Assembly (NCBI RefSeq): GCF_000143535.2
Contig: NC_037315.1
Span: 1,054,001-1,118,000, forward strand
Length of the DNA: 64,000 bases
Direction of reading: 5' to 3'
From: Botrytis cinerea B05.10
Taxonomy: Eukaryota > Ascomycota > Leotiomycetes > Helotiales > Sclerotiniaceae
Under the pieces are notes generated by a model. The model was given only the letters and a program-made list of their open reading frames with translations. It ran no database searches and was not told the DNA's origin. Positions 11,592-24,100 of the stretch are shown piece after piece (positions within the stretch are counted from its first letter, which is position 1; each line of letters starts with the position of its first letter). Made by a program: the position numbers and the translations under genes.

Positions 11592-12755
11592 GTTGGCAAT
11601 GCTTGGGTGCGTGTATTACGCTTTGGCTTGGTTGAATGGGCGAGGCTGATCACGGTTGTGGATTTGTGGATATTTTCTTATGACTTTGTGAAAGTGTACC
11701 TGGGCAGGTAAAGACGGCAGGAAGAAACTGGATGGTGTTTTGAAAGGCGAATCCAGGTGTTTTGGGGAATTTACATGTGTAGATATACTGGGAGACAACT
11801 GTAGTGACAATGAGCGTAAAGATGAAAACACCAGGCCCAAGACATGCATCCAATGAAACAATTCCAAAAGGAAAGCACCAGAAAACCCGACGAGCGATAA
11901 GAATCATCACGTGATCATTCCCACCATTGAGCAGAGTGAAAAAGAAAGAATTACCTAATCCAAGTATTCTTATTATTAGTAATCCATCTCAACTTGTAAT
12001 TCCTGAATACCACCACTACCGTGCCTACCTAATGTTCATGTCATGTTCTTACCTCTGCCATCACCCTCGCATTTGAACCAATCACGTTACAGATATTTCT
12101 AAATACGACATTCCTTGTTTCTACCCTTTCTCTCTTCACTCTTCACTCTTCACTCTTCACTCTTCACTCTTCACTCCAAACACACGTTCCGATGCTTAGG
12201 CAGCCAAATTCTTTTGCAGTTTTGGCCATCATCCACGAACCACTAACCACCAGCCATCAACCATCAACCATCAACCATATCCGTCTCCATACCCCAGAGT
12301 CCAGGTGATCCCAATTTACGTACATGCATCGTTACCCGGGTAGACATGGAAATGTCAGCTCTCCCAGTGTCTACTTCGTATCTGGTACCCCTTGATCTCC
12401 TTCATCGCCTTGATCTCCTTGATTGCGAATTGCCTCCAAGGGATACCAAGCCCTCAGCCACACCAGCCCTACTTTTGAGAACGATGAGGCTGCAGAGGTG
12501 CCAGTAATCTTGCCTAGGTAATTCTGACAGCGGATGACGGATGACGCCGTAAATACAATTCCCCCCAAGACACCCATTGCTTTCTTGGCCGATAAGCTTA
12601 CTTGGCCTTAAGAACGTCCAACGCTTCTCTCTTCTCTCACATTTCATACAAGAGAGATTTCCATGCATCTTGAATTGCCCTAAGGATATCTAATACTATC
12701 ATTGACTTGATTGCAAGCCGATGAATTCGCCTCGTTCGAAAGTAGACAAAAGGTC
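11592..12755. other. Divergent intergenic region
   Basis: This separates the minus-strand sirtuin from the plus-strand membrane-protein gene, so it carries both promoters. It contains a heptanucleotide array at 12134-12175 and a CCATCAA reiteration near 12255-12280. A short upstream frame begins at the ATG at 12721, overlapping the main start in another frame. It could act as a uORF for the downstream gene. Confidence 0.45.
12134..12175 (+). repeat. Six-unit CTTCACT tandem repeat
   Basis: Six perfect 7-nt CTTCACT units lie between two divergent genes, about 540 bp from the sirtuin start and 580 bp from the membrane-protein start. It is a pyrimidine-rich microsatellite; any promoter role is speculative. 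Confidence 0.85.
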
Positions 12756-14841
12756 ATGCCGGCGATCCCTTTGACCTCATTGAATAACACAATAGTCAAT
12801 AATAACACCGTCACAAATGCTACAAGTGATGTATTGCAAGTCGTATGCGCATGGCCTGTATCTGGTCAGTATGGGCCAGGTTCCCGGGTTCTGTAAGCTT
12901 CTCCGTTTCTCCACCAGTCTCTCCAGAAAATTCCACTCCACCCTACGAAAATACTGCCAAAAGCGCCAAGTTCCTAACATCTAGATTCTTCTTTCTACAG
13001 ATACTATGTTCTCGTAGCAGCATGTGTTTTTCTTCGGAAACAACAATGGCTGAAAGAAGCTTGTTTGGCAGCTGCATTGCTTTTCCCCGCCGTTGCTGCA
13101 CTTCATGGAATAGTCCTTGCAGCTGTCCATGTGGATGGTAAGTACCTCATGAAACAGAAACCGTCCCGTTTGTTTGACAAGTCATGATTTAGGTGCGGTT
13201 GATATGGATATATACGGAGCATTCCAGCTCTGCTCCATAGGTATTTTAGCTGCACCGATAACTGTAAAGCTATCACGGACATACTTTTTTGAAACACCTG
13301 GCCGAAATACCATCTTTCTATGGACTGGATTGATATTTGCTGGTAAGTATTAATCGTCAAAGTTTCAGCGAGTATCTGCTAATATTTCTTCTCCTCACAA
13401 GGGTTGTTAAGTTTAACTGTGGAATTCATTAGGATAAGCACAAGTCCTTGCTTAACCGATGGTGACGGACATCCAGCCTACTTCACTCTAGGAAATTTTA
13501 CCTATGGCTCAACATGTGGTCTTACTTGCGATGTCACCTCTGGCCCTTTCTCCCCGCTGCGTGGCGGCTCAGCGAATAATATCTACGTTATCCCCGCACC
13601 GAACAAACTCACCTTCGACACTGTTACTCTTCTCTCGGCCGCATGCTGCATTCCTGCTATACTCTCACTTGTGTCTATGTGGAATAAAATCCGTGAGACG
13701 AACTGGAACAATCGTTTTGGCCATAAGGAAGAACGGATCGATGCGCCGATCGAGGGCACCAATAATGCAACTGTTGGGAAAATGAAAGAGGTCAACAGCT
13801 TGATTAGGTTCTTCCTAAGCGCTATCGAAGTTCCCGTATTCGTAGGCGCGGTGCTGGCTATTCTTATTCTTGGTGAGAGGAACTTTTTCAGCCAACAAGT
13901 CGCATATCAAACTGAGCCCATAGCAACTATCGGTATGTACCTACCTCCATATGGAGATGATTCATTGCTGACTCTAATTGTTCTCGTTCATAGGTCAATG
14001 GGCACCCATTGTCGGCACTGGACTAGCAGTTTTCGGGTCCTTGTACCGTCTCTTCGCAGCAAATATGGAAGCAGACGAAGAGGAAGTATATCAAAATACT
14101 TCAAAAGATCTCGAACTCCAAAAGCGGGGAATTGGTCTCGGCATAACCTCAGAGTCATCGCCATGTCCCTCTCTGGGTGCCATTGAAGTGGTGCGCCAAA
14201 GTCTTTCGAATAGTAGCGGAAGATCTTCTCACGAGATAGAGCATCACGAAATAGCTCAGACTTCAAGTAACCAGCCTTCACTTGGCCTAACCAAACCGTC
14301 ATCCGACGTGGGAAACAGACGGAAAGTAGCCAATGTTTTGACCGCAATCGGTAAATACGTCGGTACTCCGGCAGAATTTCGTCTAAACGACTCCGAATTC
14401 AGACATGGAAGGGCTGATGACTTTCCAGAAATTCCTGGAGAAGATCAACGAAATCCAAATCTTCAGAGTATTAGGAAAATGTATAATCAACCCCGCGATT
14501 CCGATGGAAATATCACCCCCATTTCGCGTCCTTCTCGAGCACCTAGCATAGATGGTAGTATTATCTCAGGGCTTGACATTGAGTGTGGCACAGGGACTGC
14601 CGAACCCTCGTCACCTCGGTCGCCAACTTCCCAATTCTCTCCTTCGCCAGCAAACGGTGATAAGCCAAGGGCACGCCGAGATACCCTCGAAGTTCCCTCA
14701 CAGGTTCATCACAATCTTACACGATATGACACCTCAAGGTCTGAGGGTCAGACCTCGCCTCTCATTGTAGTTTCGTCCGAAACTATAGTTATACCTTCTC
14801 TAATACATACACCTCCTCCGAAGTCTCCCGCACCACCTTGA
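12756..14841 (+). CDS. Multi-pass membrane protein of unknown family, 600 aa
   Basis: Five exons restore one frame: 12756-12892, 13001-13137, 13193-13342, 13402-13932 and 13994-14841. The N-terminus has several Asn-glycosylation sequons and probably faces outside. About seven hydrophobic segments follow (near residues 45-60, 66-90, 97-115, 131-150, 211-235, 272-296 and 320-340). A Cys-containing loop between segments four and five (CGLTCDVTSGPFSPLRGG) is the most distinctive motif. From about 345 the protein is a long hydrophilic, Ser/Pro-rich tail ending in a Pro-rich stretch, consistent with a cytoplasmic domain. This layout resembles a receptor-like or sensor protein, but I do not recognise a named family and assign no function. 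The start chosen is the first ATG in frame; a TTG further upstream is not used. Confidence 0.75.
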
Positions 14842-16351
14842 CCCCTTAAGCGAACCGAGGAAATACACAAATGAAAATCTCGGACGCCTTCCATAACAAG
14901 CTTTTTCCAGCCGTTCATGGCTTCACAGAATCTAGACTCAGTGACTCTCAAATAAGGTTTGTTTTCGTCGAATACGGTGATCCACGAAATCCGGGCTATA
15001 TTGCATGTACAGAGGCAGTCCCACTTATTTGACGCTTACGATTTTGGATTCACTGAATGGGATTGTGCATAAAGTGAGATGTTATCACCTACTATCAACA
15101 AATCAGAAGGCTCAAAATGGAACTGCCATCATGCGCCCAAAATTTTTAACAAACACGACAAATCGTTATGACTTGATGGGCTCTGGTAACAGACAGGAAA
15201 TATAATTTTTGAAAAGCTTAAGGAGAAGTTTGGGGTGGGAATTGGCCGGAAGAAATATTCTACTTCGAAGTAGTCTCAAAATTTACTAAATTTGGTTACG
15301 GATACTTGGCCACTTTTAGCCAAGACTTGGACGCTTTCATCGGAAAATTCTTCTTGGCCGGCAGTTATTTCCACCCAGAATACTACAATGTAGATGAGGA
15401 ATAAGGTTTAAACAGCCCGACAATTTTATTTGCTATTTCCGTGGGCCCGTCTCTAAGCGTTGAAAGCCTCAGTGTATGCTCCACAAACCTACGGCATGCT
15501 CCTCCACCAATTCATTAGCCGCGAAGACTTATCTACCGCTCCCAAAACCGTGTCAATTCAAGGAACCAAAGGCACATCGTTTCCAAACAATCATACCAAG
15601 TAAGCGTGCGTCATTTCGACAAGCACACCCTTTACTGTGGGTATGATGCATGAGAGTTTGCGTTGTTTATTTTGGGTCTCAACGCAAATTATCTCAATGA
15701 TGGGTATCTGCACCTCATTTGGTGCGTTTCTGCTTCAATTATGGGGAAAATTACTCCAGTATACGGTCTATAAGAGGATGTGAAGCTGATAGTTCAATCG
15801 TCAAGTCAATCTTGAAGTCAATTTTGCGCGAACCGCACCCCCACATTTCTTCTGTGCATTCAAATCTTCTTTTTCTCTTCAATCAATTTAGGTCCAATGG
15901 GCCTTTCGTATTCACTACTATAGCTTTGTGGCGTTAGTGGACTTCCCGATTACAAGAGATATCCATCTTTCCGTCTCGCTTGATACTTTAGCTTCCTACC
16001 GGCATTAGCTCATGTACTAAAGTCGAACTAGACTTTTTTCATCGAATCACATACGTTATTTACGCGTACCTGAAGATCTTACCTCCATTAAAGTGTGGTG
16101 ATAGTTATATGTCCGCTCGTGAAAGAGCCTTTAGCAAAATGCCGTACTGGATAGCACTGCGAAGTTGCATGCACATGTATAGATGTGGAGAAAATTTCTA
16201 GTGCACTCATCCCGTTTCTTAGATGGGATTTCTCGATATCAATACATGTAAATGTCGTTGAATTCCATGATCAGTATGGTTTGTTGTGGAGAATTTATGT
16301 TTTCAAACATATTTCATTGCGATATCTGGGCCTGTCATTCATTGTTATATA
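14842..16351. other. Intergenic with gene-fragment-like stretches
   Basis: No intact gene. Two stretches (15222-15404 and 15457-15783) have protein-like composition but are broken by stops; they are listed separately. The remaining sequence is AT-rich and ends in the leader of the rhodopsin-domain gene. Confidence 0.4.
15222..15783 (+). pseudogene. Possible decayed gene fragments
   Basis: Frame A (15222-15404, 61 codons to a TAA) reads like a structured protein, with WPEEIFYFEVVSKF and AFIGKFFLAGSYFHPEYYN. Frame B (15457-15783) reads ASVYAPQTYGMLLHQF, then a TAA at 15601 that overlaps a consensus donor (GTAAGC). It continues in the same frame through a hydrophobic segment to a TGA. There is no ATG or complete splice model. 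The composition looks coding, but I cannot name the family. It may be a relic of a deleted gene or a coincidence. Confidence 0.3.
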
Positions 16352-18132
16352 ATGGCGGAAGATCGAGGTCCTGAGATTGGTGAGTTTACATCACAACATG
16401 ATGGATGATTTTCATCAAGGCTAAATGTTGTTCAGCTGTTGTTCTTTGTGTCTTCATGGGACTTTCGTGGCTGTTTTTTTCTCTTAGGGTCATTGTCCGT
16501 TTATTTATTACGAAATCTTGGAGCTTTGATGATTCTTTGCTTGTGGTGTCACTCGTCAGTTCTCCCTTCAAAATTCATTCCCTTGACTAATAGAATCAGT
16601 TTCTATACACTCTCTACGGCGCAGCAGGATTACGATCTGTGAAATTTGGGAGTGGACAACACACCGATCAGATTTCACGAGAAGATCTCCCTCGAGCTCT
16701 GCGGGCATGGTGGTTTGACGAGTAAGTTGACCAGATTTCTTCTCTCGAGGAAACTTGCCATGTTGCGTTATTACATTCCAGCTTGGAGGCCAACACCTGG
16801 AATATAGCTAACAATTGCTCAGAAGCCTCTATGCCCTCACAACTCTTTTTGTTCGCCTTTCAATCTCTGTGTTCCTTCTCAGATTGTCCACTCGCTCACT
16901 ACATAAGAGCATCATCTACGCAACCCAAGCTTCTGTCCTTATTTTTACCATTGTTTTCATTGTTCTCGTTGTTTGTCAATGCACCCCATTTGACTATTTC
17001 TGGAAGCAATATGAAGGTGCAACAGGCTTCTGCGTAGATAGCAGTATAGTTCCAGCAGCCAGCGTAGCACATTCCGTTATAGGATTTACTGTGGACTGGA
17101 CGCTTGGTCTCTTGCCTATCTGTATTATGTGGGATTCGAAGATCAGTATGAAGGCCAAAGTCTCTATTTCCGGTGTTCTTTCTCTTGGCTTACTGTAAGC
17201 CATCCATAAATACACAAACCATGAATAAGATTTTGATATATGAAATTAGAGCTGGAATTGCGACAATAATACGCATACCTTTTATCAAAGTCCTGCCAAT
17301 TACGAATGATTTTCTATACGCAACCACAGATATAGCTATCGTACGTGCATCCACAATATTTCATTAACGTTCTAATTTCTCTTAACTAATTCTTATCCAG
17401 TGGTCTACCGTTGAGCCCGGCCTCGGAATAATTGCATTCAGTGGCGCGACTCTCCGCCCTCTTCTCCGTCTCTTCTTCCCCAAAACTTTCTCTTCACTTT
17501 GTCCCAATGAATCTCTCGGTCAAATCCAACCATATAGAACCACTTATACCGAAAGGCCAAACTATATATATAATATGAATCTCATCGCCAATAAACGAGC
17601 TTCCACGTATCGAGATTCAAATTCTACATATACGGCTTTTGATCAAGATTCGAGGGTCTCGAGTTTTACTTCATTTTCTTGCAGTACTTTAGTTGATAGT
17701 GCGAGAAGTTCTAGAAGTGCAATTGGCATGGATAAGGGGAGAATGGGGAGCGTCGGAATACTGGGAGGATTGAGGATGTCGGGGTTTAGCGTCAGAGAGG
17801 TGGATGAGGAGTTCTTTTGCGAAGGAGAATCGGGAGACAAGAAGATAGAGAAGGAAGGAAGGGTACAGGTTACAATTGAAGAGCTTTCAGACGAGAGTAT
17901 AGAGGGTATAGATATGGAGGTGAGAAGCAGAACAAACTCGATGATGAAAACAGAGGATATGCAGTGGCCTCTCGAGAGTGGGAGTGGAGGTTTGAGTGTA
18001 AGGACTTTGACAAACGAGCTGTTTGAAAATAGGGAGTGGCCGTTGAGGCCAAGGAGTGATAGTGTGAGGACTTTGGTCAATTCTAGGTGTTCTTCTATGG
18101 GACCGGTTGGGACTGTAAGAGATATGGTTTAG
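16352..18132 (+). CDS. Fungal rhodopsin-domain (Pth11/SAT4-like) integral membrane protein
   Basis: Six exons give 487 aa: 16352-16379, 16436-16554, 16600-16721, 16823-17194, 17250-17340 and 17401-18132. Features of the fungal rhodopsin-domain family (PF20684 type) are visible. These include an R-x-x-x-R-L-F basic loop followed by WSFDDSLLVVSL, an extracellular loop GSGQHTDQ, ALRAWWFDESLYALTTLFVRLSI, the CTPFDYFW and FCVDSS cysteines, and the closing WSTVEPGLGIIAFSGATLRPLLR. Seven membrane segments fill about residues 10-255. The rest is a hydrophilic tail with many Ser, Glu and Arg. Family members include Pth11-like surface receptors, but most have no known ligand. The first exon is tiny (28 nt). 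Its ATG is the only one that joins the frame. Confidence 0.88.
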
Positions 18133-21100
18133 CTATTGATTTTTGTTTGAGAAAATAGGTCGGGTTTTCGGTCTGGTGCTTTGAGAGGGGTTAGATGATA
18201 GGCGTTTAAAACTCAGGCCATACTAATGGACGCCGGCTGGATATATAATGTGAGGTTTCGTCGTATATAAAAATATAGACAGAAGAGAAGGTAACATTAG
18301 AAGAAACATAACATTGTAAAAAAGACTTGAAAGGATTCTCTTGCCAAAATCTCAGTCGGGACACACCTGACAATCTAATACTTGATAGAATTCTGTTTTG
18401 CAGACCTGCGGAAAGTAGAAGAGAGGGCTCGCAAAATCACCTCTCACTTACATAGGGGCTATTCCATCAAATTTTCCCCTTCGATTTACACTTCTGCACT
18501 CTCCATCCTTCACTGTCTACTCTCGACACCCTCATCTTCGTCCCCTTCGTCCCCAATTCACATCTCATATTCGCTACTTCTATCACCCAAATCCTTTCCT
18601 TGTTACATATCTATTCATAGTCTCGGATCCAAAACCACCTTTTGAATCTCTAAAAGAAGAAACCTCACTCACGGCATCGTATCTGATGTTCATATATATC
18701 TAAGAGATCTGGAGATTTCAAATCTTGATTTCCTGATATGAGGAAATGGTAGTATGTTGGAAATCTCTTCTGTGTGTAATTTGTAGATGAATCAAGGGGG
18801 GAGGGGGGAGCGTTTGGAAAGCGTTTGGAATGAATGGGTATACTATACTGTAATGGTGAAAGTTCCGTTGGTGAGGAATAGATGGCAATCATTACGGAGA
18901 GCTAGGACTGTATTCACTGGGGTAGAGTTCCAGATGTGAAGGGAGGTGGAGGATGGAGTGGAAAGATATCAAGTGGTTGGATTTGAGATTCATGAGGAGG
19001 TAATTGGTGAAGACTGATAATACTGGCACATGAACAAGGAAAGATTTTTTATTAATAAAAAAATTGATATTCGGTGCTTCTACACCGCCAGAGTCTTGGG
19101 AATGTACTGATATAACAGTTTAATCGAGTCATTCTCTCTAAAGTCTAAAAAGGCCTTCCAGAAGTTAAACAGCATGTATATCTTAGGGCTAGAGGATGCA
19201 GATTTGGACTCGTATGGTATGAAATTTTCATGCGTTTACAAACAAGCGTCATGTTTATCATCTTTTTCCTTCACACCCGCAGATTTACACTCGCATCGAT
19301 GTCTCTTTCAAATACCCATATTGGCATACCAGTAAGTAGACAGATATCCAACAAGACCTCTCAGGCCCCAAGCACCTCTCATGATCGGGCTATCTATCCC
19401 GAGCAGATTCAATGATGTTGAGATCCTGATTCGCACGAAGCCTCCTTCAATATGAGCGCAAATCAGAGGAGAAGAATATGATGACTCGCAACTCGGTGAG
19501 CAATGGGAAGTAACCTGCTGGACGCTTTGGGGCCGCCAAATAGGCGTCCGTCTGACTGAGTAGTCTCCGTTTACTTCTCTTCGCTTGTGTTCACAACGAG
19601 GGCACTGTTTGGAGAGCATCTGTCGTCTGAACTAGTCCTCGATGTCGAAACCCTACAGCGGATCTTATACCCCTTCTTATTTTGTTGTGTGAAGTGAAGA
19701 GAGAGCACTACCGGTAGGTAGATATTGTTATTGATGTTTACTTTTGCTTCAGAGACGTCGGACTGGTCGCATTTATGTGAATCTTAGCAACGGAAAGTAA
19801 TTGATATCCTCCAGTCAATATGGCATCTCAGAGTACCATCATTTTTTCTATTATAGCGTTTGGCCCAACAACGGCATGGCAAGATATCTTTCGAAAGGTT
19901 TATGCAATGGTAGAATGGGAGTACAGCGCTAGGAAGACAATGACGGAAGATAGTAGCTAAAATCACTTCACTTTGTGCTTCTCTTACCTTCACTCGCTCT
20001 TGTAGAATGAATACTTAGACGATAGAGGCGTTAGCTTGGAGACTTACAGAAAGAAAGTCTTGAGATCTTTCATGGAAATGGTTGATGAAGTGAGAGGATA
20101 ACTTGAAAAACAGGAATGAAACCTTCCACGACATATGCAAGATTGTAAATCTTTTCACAATCGAAGCGCACCATGATGCAACCTCGAACGAATCGATACA
20201 ACGATGTCGCACATAACCATTGAGAATAATATAAGGTCCAGCTACACTCGCCCTTACATCGCTGGCTTAGCAGTCAGACGATGAACAAGCAAGCTACTTT
20301 CTTCTCATCACAACTTCGGAATTCCTCGTACGACTGAGGGCGCATTGAACCGGTGAAGTGACAGAGCTTTCAGACATTCAAGAAGTCGTCATGAAAGCTA
20401 TTAATGAAATTGGCACAAGTGCAATGGTAATCGAGACATTGTTTCGAAGCCGATGTCTTACAATACCAAGCTGACCTCTCTCTATAAGGTTCATCAACAT
20501 GTCTGGAACTTCACTATTGTGTCTTTTCAATCTTTCGTGTCAGAGCATAGGAGTATCGTTTGAGAAAGACAGCCATAGAAAAGGGAGAAGCATCTGTTGC
20601 CATGGGACTGCATGGCGCCCAAAGGGGCTTGAGACCCCGCCAACGGATAAACCTCTATTGAAATTGTGACGTCTGCGCACGTTCCCATCTCCGCATCATT
20701 GAAGAAGTTCATCACCTAGTTGTTTCTCAACTTGTCCCTCCAGCCGTCATCCTCGTTACGGATTCATCGTTCATTGGGGCCGCGAGAGGGCTTACCGTTG
20801 AAGCTGGATCCTTCATCTAATACTCTTACACCATCAGATGATGCTTAGATGTATAAAAGATGGATCGATTGGAAGGAGCCGCGTTCCGCATTTCGCGATG
20901 TAGCACGCTATGGCTTGTGGAGTACCTTTTTGCCTCCTCGACTCGATTCCCAGACAGGCTGAACAACGCTGTCGCCCCAATTTTGAGTCTATATATAGTG
21001 CGTGAGAAGATTGGCAATTGTAACCGTATGTCCTGTGACGGGAAACTAGATCGCTGTGACTTTGAGACTGGTCAAAATACGTTTAAAACGTATGTTGAAT

Positions 21101-24100
21101 ATTCAAGATAGGAGTAGCTGGAAACAGGTGGGCGTGATTGAACCTTGTAATCCTTGACCTCGCATTCAGGCAGCAGTTTAAGCATTTAATCTAGGCCATG
21201 CACAGCAAGCTTCATAGCATCTTCACCAATGATATCCTCGTTGTTACCGAAATGCCCCAGTTCGCACGTCGAAGTCTTATAATCCGTAGCGAGTGATCGT
21301 TGAGTGAATTTGGATACCGCAATGTACCGGTGTAAGATCGGATGGTGCTCTTGTATGTTTGTTGCAAATTGAAGCATTTCAAGGTTAGATTTTCATTATG
21401 GAGTAGAATCCTTGTACTGCTACACTCAAACCTTATCCATAACTATAAGATTTGTTAATATGTGTCTCTCGGCTTGTCATGTAAGATCGGACCGAGGAGA
21501 TCAAAGTTAAGGCGACGGAAAGGGAAATTGGGGCACGATAAGAGATACTGGAAAGGAAACGAATGAGCCTCGAGAAGCCACAAGATTTCCCTTTCTGTCG
21601 CGAAAGAGTGCAAAGACCTTCTCAGAAAGTGTCCAGGAAATAAGGATGTCGGTGATCTCCAGGGGTTCTGTGTATGTCTTATACTGAATTTAGCATCGTA
21701 AAATTCCTTTATGGATTTTGGCATGCGGGAGGAAGCCGCAACCGTGAAAAGATCGACGATTAGACAATTTTCCCAGAATCCATTCACACCTGGCCATCAG
21801 TGCAGAGTCGCAGTCTCATGGTAGTCAAGGATGCCAGGTGCCAGGGAAGTAACAAGACAGGGACAAAGAGGAGACAGGCCATGTCCATTAGTTTACAATA
21901 ATATAAGAATTTTGAAGGAAGGTTCGTCTTGACCTTCTGCAAATAGGCATGATCTCCCACGCCTCTTGTTTCAAAGCGAGCTGAAATCCAATGGAAGCAG
22001 AACCCACTGCAGACCAACTGCAGATTTTGTAACGCCTCCTTTTGGGCATGAGAAATGTGTTGAATTGAATTAGTTCAATATACAAGATAACTTTCTGGGA
22101 GGCTGAAATGAAATTGATTTAATTCTTGGGGTCCTTGTTCTCCGTTTTTCCCACGCTTGCTCTCCTTGTCCATGTGGTCGGAGATTTTCTCGGTCGGTGT
22201 AACCATTTAGATGCTCAGAAAGACGAAAATCCTTGACTTTATCGCTTGCAACTACTCGATGGCGCTCTAGTGTGAGACTACGAGTGTTACCACCAAAAGG
22301 CGAAGATTATTTTTGATGTCTAAGTAGATTAATTTGATTGATATTGTGATAGTTGTGTCATCATCGTGGCTTCGGAGGCCTAAGCCTGTAACATGCATGC
22401 CATGTGGGAAAGCCAGAAGTGGTCTCAGGTAGGTAGCATCGGCTATTTCGACCTTTTGTCCTCGTAATGGTCGCTATCCACTAACACCAAGATATCGCTC
22501 GTTCTCAGATATATCGATTCTAGACATCCGACGACAGATTGGTAAGCGTGTATGCCGATATGATCTCGTACAGACTGTACAGTACAGTCAGTGTGATATG
22601 ATTGTGTATGCTGTATGATTATTGATGTTGCATCGAACTGCTTCGTTTGCCTCGTTTGAAGTTTTTGCACAGAGTATTGCTGACGGCGAAGAAATTCTCC
22701 CCACATATGGTGGTCATGACGCACGAGTAAGAAAGCTGCAAGCTGCATCTTTTCTCCCACTTTTCTTCTCTGTTCGACTGGAACCCACACAAATCACTCA
22801 AAAGCCCACCAATCCACCAAAACCCCACGAATAGGCGACGATCCGGCCATCGCTTTCATTTTATATTGAAAAATAAATCATTGAATCTTGCTGGATATCG
22901 CTGAACTCGGCAATTTTGCTCGGATGATATCAATTATTGCCATTACCTAGTATCTATTGAGCTGAGTGTGTAGAGAAAGCCGAACCTGTCCTTCCGATAA
23001 TGGCGTTCTGTTGTTGACTCTTTTTTTCTTGGTGCAGGTGGGTTTTTAGCGACAGATTCCCAGATGGGCTCGGGAAAGGGAAAAATAACATCACAACGCT
23101 TTTCTTCATATGGGGTTCATCCTGTGCCTAAAAAATGTGATGGATTCAAGTACGATACTCAACGGTTTTGACTTCCCCTCCAAGACAAACCTCCCGTTCA
23201 GATTGTTCCTGAAGAAAGGTACCCACGAGCAAAACATGCTTTTTCATGCTTCATGCAACCCCATAGAATGGTTCAATGGCCGAGGTGTGTGGTGTGTGGT
23301 GTAGTGGTTGCCGTGGCTGTCTGCATGTGCCTGTACAACGCAATACTCGAAGGACCCTATAAATAAATCCGTTAATGTTTTATGTGTACATACAACATAT
23401 TATATTATCATGCGCATGCATCGATGTGATTGAGCAGGTCTCCAAATCATCGGCGATCAGATGCAAAATACTGTAGCCAATATTGGATTCCGGAAATGAT
23501 GAAATGAGCATAGATATTACATACAAGTGTAAGTGTTTACAGTCCATCAAGAGTTTCGAGATAGTGTGGGAAAATACGAATCATACGAGTAAAGTAATAC
23601 CCGTGAATTTTCATAATGGGTGATTGAGAGTTTCCGGGTGTGAGAATCCGAGAGCTTGGATGAGGGATCGGACTACAAGTATCATGGAAAATAGCTTAGA
23701 AGGATCTTCAGTATTGTGCTCGCTTGTGACGCATGTATCAATATTAAAAAGTAGATTGGAGGCTTCATACAGGCTTCCAAGTGATTTAAAACTTAAAAGC
23801 CATTTTTTGAAAAATTCTAAATCACAATGATTAGGCATGTACCATTTTACCAGATAATGAATTGTGTATTGTGTGCATCACTGAAGTGCAACATGGCTAT
23901 ACCGAATGTAGGCTGAATGATGTACAGTACAGGTGTATTGCATGAAATTTAAACCAAGAAAAAGGAAATCTCCACGTGTAGAGGTGTGCATTTACTAGAA
24001 CATCACGGCTGTGCTACCACACCGGGCACATCCATCACTACCACAAAATCACGACCCAACTTCATACCATGAACCCTGGGAAAATGAAGTTGGATGAACC

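Noticed and set aside
23611..23838. 75-codon minus-strand frame starting with an ATG in AT-rich DNA
   Set aside because: It reads smoothly but is short, single-exon and without any recognisable motif.
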